Source of the DNA: Actinomycetota bacterium
GTDB lineage: Bacteria > Actinomycetota > Actinomycetes > Nanopelagicales > Nanopelagicaceae
NCBI GenBank assembly: GCA_009699205.1
Contig: WLOP01000003.1
Span: 96,370 to 160,369, forward strand
Direction of reading: 5' to 3'
Length of the DNA: 64,000 nt
The notes beneath the pieces were generated by a model. That model worked only from the letters and a program-made list of their open reading frames with translations. It ran no database searches and was not told the DNA's origin. Shown piece after piece: positions 48,507 to 57,839 of the stretch (positions are counted from its first letter, which is position 1; each line of letters opens with the position of its first letter). The position numbers were made by a program, and so were the translations under genes.

Positions 48507-51500
48507 GTCCAGCTCCAACATTTCCGTAACGGTGATTGGTAATTGCAATGCTCTGCTCCAATAACCAACGAGGCATTTCAATATCTCCGCGCGCTGCCAG
48601 TGGGCTGCTATCCAGAGATATTCCCTTTTCAAGTAAAGCAAGTTTTGGCGGAGCTTCATCAGAGAGCCAACGGACTTTATCAATGCCGGAAACCCGTAAA
48701 ACAAATGCATCAATGCTTTCGTTGATCGCTTGCGGAGAAAACGGCGCATCACTGGCAGAACTCCAAGAAATGTGTGTACCTGTCATTGAAGCTATTTCGG
48801 AGATGAATGCAATGTGATCACGTGGAGTTTTCTCGTCCACGCGAATAGCGATACCGCGAATTGAGGGCAGGTAGCGTTGATAGTTGCGTTCAACAAGAAG
48901 GCCCGATCGATCGATTGCCTTACAGCCGGTGGAGTCCCACCATTTTCTCGCTGAGGAAAGGCTCTCTTCGACAGAGACGAGTGGCTGCCATTTGCGAAGG
49001 TTGTTGAGGTAATTGTTACCTCCAGCTTTAGCGCTTCGGCCCACGCTGCTTCGCTTCCAGCCACCGAATGGTTGGCGATTAACGACAGCGCCAGTGATTC
49101 CGCGATTCACGTAAAGATTTCCTGCTTGTACCTGTGAAATCCAAAGTTCGCACTCTTGCTCATCCAAGGAGTGAATTCCTGCTGTAAGTCCGTAATCAAC
49201 ATCGTTCTGCCATGCAATTGCCGTATTTAAATCAGGCGCTTTCATGATTCCAAGAACTGGACCGAACCATTCATTGCGATGGCTCCATGAACCAGGTGTG
49301 ATTCCTAGTTTTACTCCGGGAGACCAAAGGTGTCCGCTGGTATCGAGTTGCTGTGGTTTCACCAACCAGCTTTCGCCGAGATCTAAAGTTGTAAGAGCGC
49401 GCAATAGAGAACCGCTAGGTGGGCGAATAACTGGTCCCATTGTTGTGGAGTATTGCGATCCCGCACCTACTTGCAAACTTGTGACAGCATCTGCGAGTTG
49501 TTTAATAAATGAAGGATTGTCGTAGATACTAGTTTCAACAATTCCCAAACTCGCAGCGCTGCACTTTTGTCCACCATGGCCAAATGCAGATTGAACTAAA
49601 TCTTTGACTGCGCTGTCGATATCTGCGCTAGCTGAGATGACAATGGCATTCTTTCCGCTTGTTTCTGCCATCAATGCAAGAGAAGGTTTCCAAGAAGTGA
49701 ACATCAACGCGGTATCGAATGCGCCCGTCAAAATTACGATGGTGACGTCATCGTGGGTGACAAGGTGGCGACCGACTTCATCGTCTCGTGTGGAAACGAA
49801 CTGTAAGACAGATTTAGGAACACCAGCGCGCCATAGTTGTTGTACAAAATGCCAAGCAGTGGCAACTGTTTCTGGGGCCGATTTGAGGATGACAGCATTT
49901 CCCGCTGCAAGGGCGGCACAAACCCCACCAATAGGAATTGCGTAAGGAAAATTCCACGGCGGAACAACAAGGACTACGCCAGCGGCTTGAGACCCATTTT
50001 CCTTTTCAATACAAGAGAGCGCATAAAAACGTGCGAAGTCGATTGCTTCACTTACCTCAGGATCAGCTTCGGAGACTGTTTTGCCGGCATCGCGAGCCAT
50101 AACGGCGATAGAAAGTGCGCGTTCGGTTTCCATAAGTTGGGCTGCTCTTTCCAGAATCTCTGCTCGCGCTTTTGCTCCGCAATTTTCCCATTCTTGCTGG
50201 ACCTGCCTTGCACTCGCAGTTGCAAGGTCAACAGAATTTATATCTGCAACGTTGTAGCGATACCAAACTTCACCATTCTTACCAGGGTCGGTACCGACTT
50301 CAGTTTCAGATGAGCGCACTTCTTGCCCATTGATTACTAAAGGTATTTCCATTTCCTGCTTATCGAATAAATCTCTCCAAGCGTTTTGCAGCTGATCACG
50401 AAATTCTGGATTTGTGGCATCTCCATCGCGTTCGTTAAGGAAGATTCCTTTCTCGAAATCCGCATGTGGGTCATCGCGTCTTAGCCCGTGACGTCGGCTA
50501 AGGGTTGATATCTTGTGGCGCTCTACAATTGAATTCTGAAAACGCTCCGCCTGTTCACGGTAGCGATCGTTTCCGAAAGACATTTCGAATGAGGCTCTGA
50601 GGTAATTTTCTAGTGATGTGTTTTCATCGAGGCGACGAACAAGATATGCAACAGCAGCGGGAAAGTCATCATGCTTAGTGACAGGGGTATAGAGAAGGAC
50701 GCTACCCACTTTGCCCACAATGGCGAGAGCTTCAGCATTGGCCATTCCCTCGAGCATTTCAATATCTAATTGGTGGAGCACCCCTCGTTGTTTAGCCACT
50801 TCTATTGCAAAGGCAACATGGAAAAGGTTGTGACTAGCCAACCCGATGCGAACAGCATCAGCATGTTCTGGTCGCAAAGCGGTATCAATAAGACGGGCGT
50901 AGCTGGCATCGACATCTGACTTGCTTGCATATGGCGCTGCTACCCACCCATGTAGCTCGGCTTCGGCCTTCTCCATCGCTAAATTGGCGCCTTTTACCAA
51001 GCGAATTTTGATTGCAGCGCCGCCAGAATTCTTTCTCTCGCAGGCCCATCTCACGAGATCTGCAAATACCGCATGGCTTTCGGGGAGATACGCCTGCAAC
51101 ACGATACCTGCGCTCATCGAGAAAAACTCTTTCTCGCTTAGCAGTTTCTTAAAGACGGCGACAGTAATTTCTAGGTCACGAAACTCTTCCATATCAAGAT
51201 TGATGAAAGTATTTTCCTTGAGCGCTTGCGTATAAAGAAGTCGTAGGCGAGCTGCAACTCGCTCAACAGAACCAAGGTGGTCAATCGTGATGAGTTGGCT
51301 GGCAATCGAAGAAATCTTTACTGAAGCGTAGTTAACTTCAGGGCGCTTAACCATCGCAATAACTGAATCGAGGCGCTCCGTCGCCTCATGATTGCCGAGT
51401 ACTGCTTCGCCAAGTACATTGATATTCAACCGCGCCTTATCAATGTTGCGTTTGCGTATGTGACGTGAGAGCAGATTCTCTTCAGCCGGTAAAATAATCC

Positions 51501-51876
51501 CTGTAGCAGCCATCCGAACTCTCTGGTGAACAATCTTCATAATCAATTTTGGCGAGAGATAAGAAACGACGCTGATCAATTTCAGTCCTAGAAAATCCCA
51601 TATTCCTAAACCAACCGGTGAGGCGGTGACGGAAACCTTCCGAAGAGTTTTTGCAGCGCTCCGCATTGAACTCATGCGCATTACTTCATCAGTGAGAGAC
51701 ATTGTCAGAGATATTGCGGCAGGATCCTTGAGTAAACGCGCAAAACGTTTGCGATTGGCTTCATCTCGGCGAGATCGAACCTTGTCCGATTCCTGAAGCA
51801 GGTCGGCAACCATATTGATTGATTTCTCTGAAAGATGGTCGATATCGCTCAGTGTTTCAAGCGGACGGTTTTGCAC
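48487..51876 (-). CDS. putA: Bifunctional proline dehydrogenase / L-glutamate gamma-semialdehyde dehydrogenase PutA
   Basis: 1129 residues. N-terminal helical arm, then the FAD-dependent PRODH barrel (VRLVKGANLAMEKAEAEL, LYTPVTKHDD, NDRYREQAERF), then the ALDH domain with VPPWNFPYAIPIGG, LTGAFDTALMF, ETSGKNAIV (Glu) and GQKCSAAS (catalytic Cys), plus NRGITGAVVNRQPFGG. No DNA-binding RHH domain at the N-terminus, so it is not a self-repressor. Oxidises proline to glutamate, feeding the TCA cycle; a useful trait for a heterotroph using dissolved amino acids. GTG start with AAGGGAG. Confidence 0.95.
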   Translation of the reverse strand: MQNRPLETLSDIDHLSEKSINMVADLLQESDKVRSRRDEANRKRFARLLKDPAAISLTMSLTDEVMRMSSMRSAAKTLRKVSVTASPVGLGIWDFLGLKLISVVSYLSPKLIMKIVHQRVRMAATGIILPAEENLLSRHIRKRNIDKARLNINVLGEAVLGNHEATERLDSVIAMVKRPEVNYASVKISSIASQLITIDHLGSVERVAARLRLLYTQALKENTFINLDMEEFRDLEITVAVFKKLLSEKEFFSMSAGIVLQAYLPESHAVFADLVRWACERKNSGGAAIKIRLVKGANLAMEKAEAELHGWVAAPYASKSDVDASYARLIDTALRPEHADAVRIGLASHNLFHVAFAIEVAKQRGVLHQLDIEMLEGMANAEALAIVGKVGSVLLYTPVTKHDDFPAAVAYLVRRLDENTSLENYLRASFEMSFGNDRYREQAERFQNSIVERHKISTLSRRHGLRRDDPHADFEKGIFLNERDGDATNPEFRDQLQNAWRDLFDKQEMEIPLVINGQEVRSSETEVGTDPGKNGEVWYRYNVADINSVDLATASARQVQQEWENCGAKARAEILERAAQLMETERALSIAVMARDAGKTVSEADPEVSEAIDFARFYALSCIEKENGSQAAGVVLVVPPWNFPYAIPIGGVCAALAAGNAVILKSAPETVATAWHFVQQLWRAGVPKSVLQFVSTRDDEVGRHLVTHDDVTIVILTGAFDTALMFTSWKPSLALMAETSGKNAIVISASADIDSAVKDLVQSAFGHGGQKCSAASLGIVETSIYDNPSFIKQLADAVTSLQVGAGSQYSTTMGPVIRPPSGSLLRALTTLDLGESWLVKPQQLDTSGHLWSPGVKLGITPGSWSHRNEWFGPVLGIMKAPDLNTAIAWQNDVDYGLTAGIHSLDEQECELWISQVQAGNLYVNRGITGAVVNRQPFGGWKRSSVGRSAKAGGNNYLNNLRKWQPLVSVEESLSSARKWWDSTGCKAIDRSGLLVERNYQRYLPSIRGIAIRVDEKTPRDHIAFISEIASMTGTHISWSSASDAPFSPQAINESIDAFVLRVSGIDKVRWLSDEAPPKLALLEKGISLDSSPLAARGDIEMPRWLLEQSIAITNHRYGNVGAGPRPQIN

Positions 51877-51944
51877 TTTCTCCCTTTCGACTACTGCTCA
51901 TAGTAATGATGAGGAGGTGTTTTATATAAGGGCTAAATGGCTAC

Positions 51945-52619
51945 CTACAGCGCGATTGCAAGGCTAGCCATGAGAACAATTGTGAGAGGCAGCGTCGCAA
52001 CTAACCCTTTTAAGGTTGCAATTGTGGCGCCGGGACCAAAACGTTTATGGTTAAAAACGCCAAGCACCGAGGCGATGACAGGGTAGGTAGATAAGGCTCC
52101 GGCAAGTCGAGGTCCCAATACCGATGCAGAGCCGCTGAGAATGAGGATTAAGAAAACCGTAACAGCCATTCTTACCGGGAGCTCCCATCTGGGAGGTGAA
52201 GTGGTGTGAGCAACTTCTGGAAATTTCGGCCAAAATTTTGTGGCCAGTAACCAGAAGAGAAGTAAAGCGATTAAAAGTGGAGTTAGCGCAATACTAAAGC
52301 TAGTAAGAGCCAAGCCACTTGCTATACATGCAGCAGTGCCCACGGATAGCGCTGGGATGCCATCTAGTTTTGTTGCCGCTTTCGCGTAACTCCACGTGTA
52401 AATAATGAGAGAGATTTGCCCGACCAATACGCCGTGCGCTGCTTGGCCAGCAAAGGATCTTCCTTCTTGTTGGTAGATGATGTAGATAAAAGGGCCAGTA
52501 GTGAGAGGCAGCCCAATCAGTTTGCCGCCGATGCCATCACCCCAACGGGATTGAATAACGGTAACAAGCGCGACAAAGGTAGGTGCTAAAAAAAGTTTGA
52601 GTAGCAGGAGTGTGGACAT
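51945..52619 (-). CDS. Polytopic membrane protein, GlpM-like
   Basis: 224 residues, about seven membrane helices. LKLFLAPTFVALVTVIQSRWGDGIGGKLIGLPLTTGPFIYIIYQQEG at the N-terminus and AGALSTYPVIASVLGVFNHKRFG near the C-terminus recall GlpM and related small integral proteins of unknown role. It abuts the enolase-superfamily gene by two bases, so the two form an operon with the GNAT gene behind. Confidence 0.6.
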   Translation of the reverse strand: MSTLLLLKLFLAPTFVALVTVIQSRWGDGIGGKLIGLPLTTGPFIYIIYQQEGRSFAGQAAHGVLVGQISLIIYTWSYAKAATKLDGIPALSVGTAACIASGLALTSFSIALTPLLIALLLFWLLATKFWPKFPEVAHTTSPPRWELPVRMAVTVFLILILSGSASVLGPRLAGALSTYPVIASVLGVFNHKRFGPGATIATLKGLVATLPLTIVLMASLAIAL

Positions 52620-52621
52620 AT

Positions 52622-53731
52622 TTATGGCGCTGTGATTATTTTCTTGGCGCTCGTAATTTCCTCTATGAAATCTAAGTCGATCTCAACGCCAATTCCAGGC
52701 TCCGTCGGCACAGTCAGTTGACCATCGTGCATAACAAAAGGATTAGTTATATCGCGTTGGAAAAAGCGAGAGGAAGCGCTGGTGTCTCCAGGAAGCGTGA
52801 ACCCAGGAAGCGAAGCCAGAGCAACGTTTGCAGCTCTGCCAATTCCAGTTTCGAGCATCCCTCCACACCACACCGCAATGTTGTTTTCGACGCAGAGATC
52901 ATGAATGCGTACTGATTCTAAATAACCGCCAACGCGTCCAGGTTTTATATTTATAACAGTTGTTGCTTTTATAGCAAGAGCATCCCGTGCTGATTCGAGT
53001 GATGTGATCGATTCGTCTAAACAAATCGGCGTTGAAATCTTGGCGGCCAAAAGTGCATGACCAAGAACATCATGTTCATCAAGTGGTTGTTCGATGAGGA
53101 GAAGATCAAATGGATCAAGCTTGCCGAGTAGCTCGATATCGTTACGCGAGTAGGCCTGATTGGCATCAACTTGTAATGGCATATCCGGCCACATTTTTCG
53201 AATGACGCGTACAGGTTCGATATCCCAGCCTGGTTCAATCTTTAACTTGATGCGCCGATATCCCTGAGAGATGTAGAGAGATACTTCTTCGACCAATGCA
53301 TCAATTGTTGGGGCGATACCTACCGAAACTCCACAATCAATTTTGGGTTTCGATGAACCTAAGTAAGATCCAAAAGAAATCCCAGCCATTTTGAGTTGGG
53401 CATCCAAGATGGCAGTTTCAATCGTTGCCTTCGCCATTTGGTGGCCAAGTATGGGTTTAAGAATGTGTGCGACTTCTTCAGCGTGAATATCTCCCGCTTG
53501 GAAAACCGAAGGTAGAAGAAATCGCTCTATAACATCTGCGGCTCCTGCAAGGTATTCAGGAGAGTACAAAGGTTCGGACATTGCAACGCATTCAGCCCAA
53601 CCTTCACCACCTTCATAGGTCGAAATTTTCATCAGCAGGAGTTGGCGAGCGTTTTGAGTTCCGAAAGAAGTTCTAAATGGGCGAACGAGCGGCAGTTCGA
53701 TAGTTCGCAATTCAACGCTTTTAATTTTCAT
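52622..53731 (-). CDS. Enolase-superfamily enzyme, o-succinylbenzoate synthase / N-acylamino acid racemase type
   Basis: 369 residues. Capping domain with LPLVRPFRTSFGTQ; catalytic KxK in RRIKLKIEPGWD; metal ligands Asp in LQVDANQAYS, Glu in LIEQPLDE and Asp in CLDESI; second catalytic Lys in INIKPGRVGGY. The KPGRVGG motif marks the OSBS/NAAAR subgroup. Directly beside a COG3375-type GNAT protein and without other men genes, which favours an N-acylamino acid racemase role; MenC cannot be excluded. Confidence 0.85.
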   Translation of the reverse strand: MKIKSVELRTIELPLVRPFRTSFGTQNARQLLLMKISTYEGGEGWAECVAMSEPLYSPEYLAGAADVIERFLLPSVFQAGDIHAEEVAHILKPILGHQMAKATIETAILDAQLKMAGISFGSYLGSSKPKIDCGVSVGIAPTIDALVEEVSLYISQGYRRIKLKIEPGWDIEPVRVIRKMWPDMPLQVDANQAYSRNDIELLGKLDPFDLLLIEQPLDEHDVLGHALLAAKISTPICLDESITSLESARDALAIKATTVINIKPGRVGGYLESVRIHDLCVENNIAVWCGGMLETGIGRAANVALASLPGFTLPGDTSASSRFFQRDITNPFVMHDGQLTVPTEPGIGVEIDLDFIEEITSAKKIITAP

Positions 53732-53734
53732 AAT

Positions 53735-54496
53735 TTAAACCACTCTCTTGGAGACTATGTAGGCACCATCGTGAGTAAATCCTGTTATCTGCCAGCCTGC
53801 ATCGAGTCGAGATTGGAGTTCGTGACGAAGTGCTAAGCGCCACTGCAAGGCAAGTTCAGAATCTTGCGCACGCAACTGAACAATATCTTCAGGCAAATAG
53901 CACAGTACTTTCTCGGCGTCGCACTGGCGGGAGATAGGTTTCCCATCGACGATAGCGAGAGCGGTTTCAATTCCTTCTCCGTTGAATTCTGGCTGCCAAT
54001 CTTTGGTGAGTTCCCACTGTGCAATTACTCGATCAGTTGGGTCCCCAGCGTTGAGGGCGTCATCTAACTCACCATAAAAATCTGGAAAATAGTTATAAAC
54101 GCGCACGCCCAACTTGCCAAGATTCAATCGCGCATTTCTGCGAACGAGGGGATCAAAAGTCCAGCGAATCTCGTCATATCCGTTTTCTAGCGCCCAGAGT
54201 TTTTGATGTTTCTTTAGCGCCGAACCAATATCTTGATTGCGAAATTCCTCTTTTACTGCCGCCATATGTGAATGTAAGTGCAGATGCTTATCCTCACCTA
54301 AACCTGGGAAAGCAAATGCCGCAGCAACAATTTCGCCATTGATAAAAGCCCCAGCAACGTATGTGCCGTTATGGACCATCGCTTGAAGAAGGTTTGCGGT
54401 GATCTGCGTGCCATCACTGCTTGGCCACACTTGATCGAAAATACCGCGAGCTAAATCCTGCTCTGCAATGCCAGCAAGAATTCGAATCGAGACCAT
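53735..54496 (-). CDS. GNAT superfamily acyltransferase, COG3375-like
   Basis: About 253 residues from the ATG at 54496; a longer frame to 54577 has an odd N-terminus and enters the divergent promoter. GNAT core: HLHLHSHMAAVKEEFRNQDIGSALKKHQKLWALENG, then TFDPLVRRNARLNLGKLGVRVYNYFPDFYGELDDALN, the hallmark of this subgroup, and the DPTDRVIAQWEL block. It pairs with NAAAR/OSBS-type enzymes in many bacteria, where they are proposed to convert D- to L-amino acids through N-succinyl intermediates. Confidence 0.85.
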   Translation of the reverse strand: MVSIRILAGIAEQDLARGIFDQVWPSSDGTQITANLLQAMVHNGTYVAGAFINGEIVAAAFAFPGLGEDKHLHLHSHMAAVKEEFRNQDIGSALKKHQKLWALENGYDEIRWTFDPLVRRNARLNLGKLGVRVYNYFPDFYGELDDALNAGDPTDRVIAQWELTKDWQPEFNGEGIETALAIVDGKPISRQCDAEKVLCYLPEDIVQLRAQDSELALQWRLALRHELQSRLDAGWQITGFTHDGAYIVSKRVV

Positions 54497-54553
54497 GACC
54501 CCAGCGTAGAACACAGCAAGACATTTAGTCTCTACCCCTTTAGGCTTGCAAGC

Positions 54554-55504
54554 ATGAGAGCAATCGAAGTTACCCAATTCGGCGGTCCAGATGTCATGAA
54601 GTTCGTCGAAGTCGCAGACCCCAAGCCTTCAGATGATCAAGTGTTAATTACCGTTTCCTCGATTGGCGTGAATTATGCAGATACTCACCAGATTGAAAAT
54701 AGTTATCTGGTTGCACAAAAACTTCCGTTCTTTCCTGGACTTGAAGTGGTTGGCACAACGAGTTCTGGGCGACGTGTGCTCGCTCCAGTACATGAGGGCG
54801 CATATGCTCAGCTGGCTTTAGCGCAAAAAGATTCTTTAATCGATATTCCTGTGGGAGTTTCTGACGAGCAAGCGCTTGCGATGCTTGTTCAAGGAACAAC
54901 TGCTTGGCATATTCTCAAAACTATTGGTCACGTAAAGAAAGGTGAAAGCGTCGTCATCTTTGCAGCCGCTGGTGGAGTGGGCTCAGTCGCGGTTCAACTT
55001 GCAAAGATGTGGGGAGCTTTTGTTATTGCAGTTACTTCATCTGCCGAGAAAGCAGATATAGCGCTCTCGCTTGGTGCCGATGTAACAGTGGATGCTCGCG
55101 CATCTGATTTACCAAAAGCGCTACGTGAAGCCAATGGAGGCAAACGCCCTGATTTGATTTTAGAAATGGTTGGCGGAAAAACTTTCGATGATTCACTCGC
55201 GGTACTTGCACCCTTTGGACGTTTAGTCACCTACGGAATGGCTTCGCGAACTCCAACAACTCCTATCCAGACCGGAGCCCTCCTTGGAAGCACCAAGACT
55301 GTCTCAGGGTTTTGGTTAGGAAATTGTTTTGGAAAACCTGAGTTGATTAACGATGTCATTGCAGAACTTTTCTCTTTGATCCAGGCAGGAAAACTCACTC
55401 CGCTCATCGGTCCAGTATTTGCGCTAAGCCAGGCGGCCTCTGCTCACAAAGCAATGCTTGCTCGCGAAACAACTGGGAAAGTGACCTTAAACCCTGCCCT
55501 CTAA
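54554..55504 (+). CDS. Zinc-independent quinone oxidoreductase (MDR family)
   Basis: 316 residues. GroES-like N-domain (VLITVSSIGVNYADTHQIEN), nucleotide-binding domain with FAAAGGVGSVAVQLAKMWGAFVIAVTSSAEKAD, and a C-terminal AHKAMLARETTGKVTL. The structural zinc Cys are absent, so it belongs to the zeta-crystallin/QOR branch that reduces quinones or enones with NADPH. Monocistronic, divergent from the GNAT gene. Confidence 0.9.
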   Translation: MRAIEVTQFGGPDVMKFVEVADPKPSDDQVLITVSSIGVNYADTHQIENSYLVAQKLPFFPGLEVVGTTSSGRRVLAPVHEGAYAQLALAQKDSLIDIPVGVSDEQALAMLVQGTTAWHILKTIGHVKKGESVVIFAAAGGVGSVAVQLAKMWGAFVIAVTSSAEKADIALSLGADVTVDARASDLPKALREANGGKRPDLILEMVGGKTFDDSLAVLAPFGRLVTYGMASRTPTTPIQTGALLGSTKTVSGFWLGNCFGKPELINDVIAELFSLIQAGKLTPLIGPVFALSQAASAHKAMLARETTGKVTLNPAL

Positions 55505-55569
55505 CGCTGGCCATAACGGGAAATTTTCGAATTATCGAGGTCTGCCTGTACGCTCACTTATTGTTGCGC

Positions 55570-55642
55570 GCCCCCCTAGCTCAGTCGGTAGAGCGTTTCC
55601 ATGGTAAGGAAAAGGTCAACGGTTCGATTCCGTTGGGGGGCT
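55570..55642 (+). tRNA. tRNA-Thr (GGT)
   Basis: Acceptor GCCCCCC pairs with GGGGGGC, anticodon stem TTTCC/GGAAA with loop ATGGTAA giving anticodon GGT, T arm AACGG-TTCGATT-CCGTT, discriminator T. CCA not encoded. Confidence 0.95.
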
Positions 55643-55688
55643 CGGAACTAAATGGCAAGAAACTGGCAGAAAAAGTTAGGAAAGGTTT

Positions 55689-55762
55689 GGCGGGGTAGCT
55701 CAGCTTGGTAGAGCAAGCGGCTCATAATCGCTGTGTCGTGGGTTCGAATCCCGCCTCCGCTA
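55689..55762 (+). tRNA. tRNA-Met (CAT), elongator
   Basis: Acceptor GGCGGGG pairs with CTCCGCT (two G-T pairs, including position 1-72), anticodon stem AGCGG/TCGCT with loop CTCATAA giving anticodon CAT, T arm GTGGG-TTCGAAT-CCCGC. The thr-met tRNA pair before rpmG is the mycobacterial order. No three-GC-pair initiator stem, so elongator. Confidence 0.93.
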
Positions 55763-55868
55763 CTAGAACGGCAGGACCACGTGTAAAAACGTGGAGCAAA
55801 AGGTTCAATTTCACACCTTGCAGGGTGGTCAGGTAGCCTGACGCCCTCATCTACGAAGGAGTTCCACC

Positions 55869-56039
55869 ATGGCAAGTAAGAGCGCGGACGTTCGTCCAAA
55901 GATCACCATGGCCTGCGTGGATTGCAAAGAACGTAACTACATCACCAAGAAGAACCGCCGCAACGACCCAGACCGTCTTGAACTCAAGAAGTTCTGCCCT
56001 CGTTGCAAAGCTTCAACTCTTCACCGCGAAACTCGTTAA
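55869..56039 (+). CDS. rpmG: 50S ribosomal protein L33
   Basis: 56 residues. [19 protein letters not shown] and [14 protein letters not shown] show the two C-x-x-C pairs, so this is the zinc-binding (C+) form. GAAGGAG precedes the ATG. The stop overlaps the next start (TAATG). Position before hadAB is conserved in actinobacteria. Confidence 0.95.
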   Translation: MASKSADVRPKITMACVDCKERNYITKKNRRNDPDRLELKKFCPRCKASTLHRETR

Positions 56040-56428
56040 TGCTCAATCCCGATTCCGTCGGGCGCACGTTTTACGGTGCGGAGCCAGTTTCTGTCACGCA
56101 ATCTGAAATCGATTCATTTGCTGCTGTCGTTGGCGAATTAAATCCTGTTGTTGCTCCACCAACTTTTTCTATCCGAATAACTCTGGCGCAATCTCAACAA
56201 CTTCTTTCAGACCCATCAGTTGGTTTGGATTGGTCGCGTTTGGTACATGGTGATCAAAAGTTCGAAATACATCGCCCAATAGTTGCTGGTGATCAATTAA
56301 CATGTTCATCGACCATTGAAAATTACAAAGTCGCTGCCGGAAATGAAATTGTCACCGTTCGATCAGATTTGCATGCAGGGTCTGAATTAGTAGTTTCAAC
56401 ATGGTCGACTCTGGTGGTGCGAGCATGA
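56039..56428 (+). CDS. MaoC-like N-terminal dehydratase subunit, HadA-like
   Basis: 129 residues from the ATG that overlaps the rpmG stop; the frame is open to 56003 inside rpmG but that is not used. GRTFYGAEPVSVTQSEIDSFAAVVGE opens the hot-dog fold, and RLVHGDQKFEIHRPIVAGDQLTCSSTIEN gives the FAS1_DH-like core. It lacks the MaoC catalytic Asp-His pair, as HadA does, and should pair with the next product in (3R)-hydroxyacyl-ACP dehydration. Confidence 0.82.
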   Translation: MLNPDSVGRTFYGAEPVSVTQSEIDSFAAVVGELNPVVAPPTFSIRITLAQSQQLLSDPSVGLDWSRLVHGDQKFEIHRPIVAGDQLTCSSTIENYKVAAGNEIVTVRSDLHAGSELVVSTWSTLVVRA

Positions 56429-56823
56429 TTGAAGTGGGCACCAAATTAACTGAGAGAATTTTCTGGATTGACCGTGCGCTCTTGAAGCAATACGCGGACG
56501 CAAGCGGCGATCAAAATCCTATTCACCAGGATGAAGCCTTTGCCAAATCTGTGGGGCTACCCGATGTCATTGCTCATGGAATGTTAACGATGGCACTTGT
56601 CGCCAAATTCGTGACAGATTGGTCGGGCGGCTCTGCCTCAATGAAAGAGTTCTCTGGAAGATTTACTAAACCAGTAATAGTGCCTGCTGGCGCTCAAGTT
56701 GATTTAACGGTTAATGGAATCGTTGTGGAAGTCGATGAGCAGACGGTGCGCTTAGAGCTCACCGCGACCTCGAATGGAATCAAAGTGCTAGGAATGTCTA
56801 AGGCGCTAACCTTTTACTCATGA
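56425..56823 (+). CDS. MaoC-like (3R)-hydroxyacyl-ACP dehydratase, HadB-like
   Basis: 132 residues from ATG 56425 (ATGA overlap). ADASGDQNPIHQDEAFAKSVGLPDVIAHGMLTMALV contains the catalytic Asp and His of the R-hydratase motif. Forms a heterodimer with the HadA-like protein. In mycobacteria HadAB/BC serve mycolate elongation; here hadC is missing and ordinary fatty-acid synthesis is the more likely job. Overlaps murB by four bases. Confidence 0.85.
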   Translation: MIEVGTKLTERIFWIDRALLKQYADASGDQNPIHQDEAFAKSVGLPDVIAHGMLTMALVAKFVTDWSGGSASMKEFSGRFTKPVIVPAGAQVDLTVNGIVVEVDEQTVRLELTATSNGIKVLGMSKALTFYS

Positions 56824-57839
56824 GCGACCTTTCTCAGTACACGAGTTTGCGCGTGGGAGGACCTGCCAAGAATTTCGTCGAAGTTTCCACTGAAGCCGAG
56901 ATAGTTGCAGCGCTGTTGGCTGCGGGGGATTCGCCAATTCTTATTCTTGGTGGTGGCACAAATATTCTTGTGAGTGACTCTGGTTTCGAAGGAACTGTCA
57001 TCCGGATTTCGAATAATGCAATAAAGGCCGAAGTAGATGCATGTAGCGGCGCGACATTAACAATTGGTGCCGGTGAAAATTGGGATTCATTTGTTGAAAC
57101 CACCATCGCCAAAGGCTTTGCTGGCTTAGAAACTCTTAGTGGGATACCTGGGACCGTGGGTGCTGCACCAATCCAGAACATTGGTGCATATGGCCATGAA
57201 GTATCCGAGTTTATTACACGTGTACGTACATTCGATCGGATTGAGAAGAAGATCCGTACCTTTACGAATCAAGAGTGCGAATTTTCTTACCGTAGTTCTA
57301 AGTTCAAATTGGAACGTGACAGGTTTGTCATCCTAGATGTTGCTTTTCAACTCCGTATCGGCGAAATGTCGACCGGCATCGTTTATGAAGAGCTAGCCAA
57401 AGAGCTTGCAATCGCAGTCGGCGAGAAATCGGCAGTGACTGCAGTTCGTGCAGCAACTCTAAAGTTACGTGGAATAAAAGGGATGCTCATCAACCCTGAT
57501 GATCATGATGCATGGTCAGCAGGTTCGTTTTTCACCAATCCAATTATTAGCGCTGAAGAAGCGGCGAATCTTCCTGCAGATGCTCCTCGATGGCCTCAAG
57601 CAGGCGGTCAAGTGAAAACATCTGCTGCGTGGTTGATGGAGCATGCGGGGGTTCACAAAGGTGATTCAGTTTCAGGTGCACGAATTTCCACGAAACATGT
57701 TCTCGCGCTGACAAATTCAGGAACAGCAACCGCTGCAGATATCGCGACACTTGCTAAAGAGGCTCGGAAGAAAGTTTTCGAGAAGTATGGAATTACGCTT
57801 GAGCCCGAAGTGAACTTGGTTGGAATTAACCTTCAGTAA
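56820..57839 (+). CDS. murB: UDP-N-acetylmuramate dehydrogenase
   Basis: 339 residues. FAD-binding PCMH domain: [59 protein letters not shown] and [10 protein letters not shown]; the C-terminal domain has GSFFTNPII with the catalytic Ser, and the final Glu in [10 protein letters not shown]. Makes UDP-MurNAc for peptidoglycan. Its end overlaps the convergent aminotransferase by 14 bases. Confidence 0.96.
   Translation: MSDLSQYTSLRVGGPAKNFVEVSTEAEIVAALLAAGDSPILILGGGTNILVSDSGFEGTVIRISNNAIKAEVDACSGATLTIGAGENWDSFVETTIAKGFAGLETLSGIPGTVGAAPIQNIGAYGHEVSEFITRVRTFDRIEKKIRTFTNQECEFSYRSSKFKLERDRFVILDVAFQLRIGEMSTGIVYEELAKELAIAVGEKSAVTAVRAATLKLRGIKGMLINPDDHDAWSAGSFFTNPIISAEEAANLPADAPRWPQAGGQVKTSAAWLMEHAGVHKGDSVSGARISTKHVLALTNSGTATAADIATLAKEARKKVFEKYGITLEPEVNLVGINLQ

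Noticed and set aside
49244..50313. Several 90-160 codon plus-strand frames inside putA
   Set aside because: Antisense shadows of the PutA ALDH domain; no start context, no domain, and the sense frame is fully conserved.
55570..55762. Integration at the tRNA-Thr/tRNA-Met pair
   Set aside because: No repeated tRNA 3' fragment is found downstream, and the flanking order is the conserved core arrangement.
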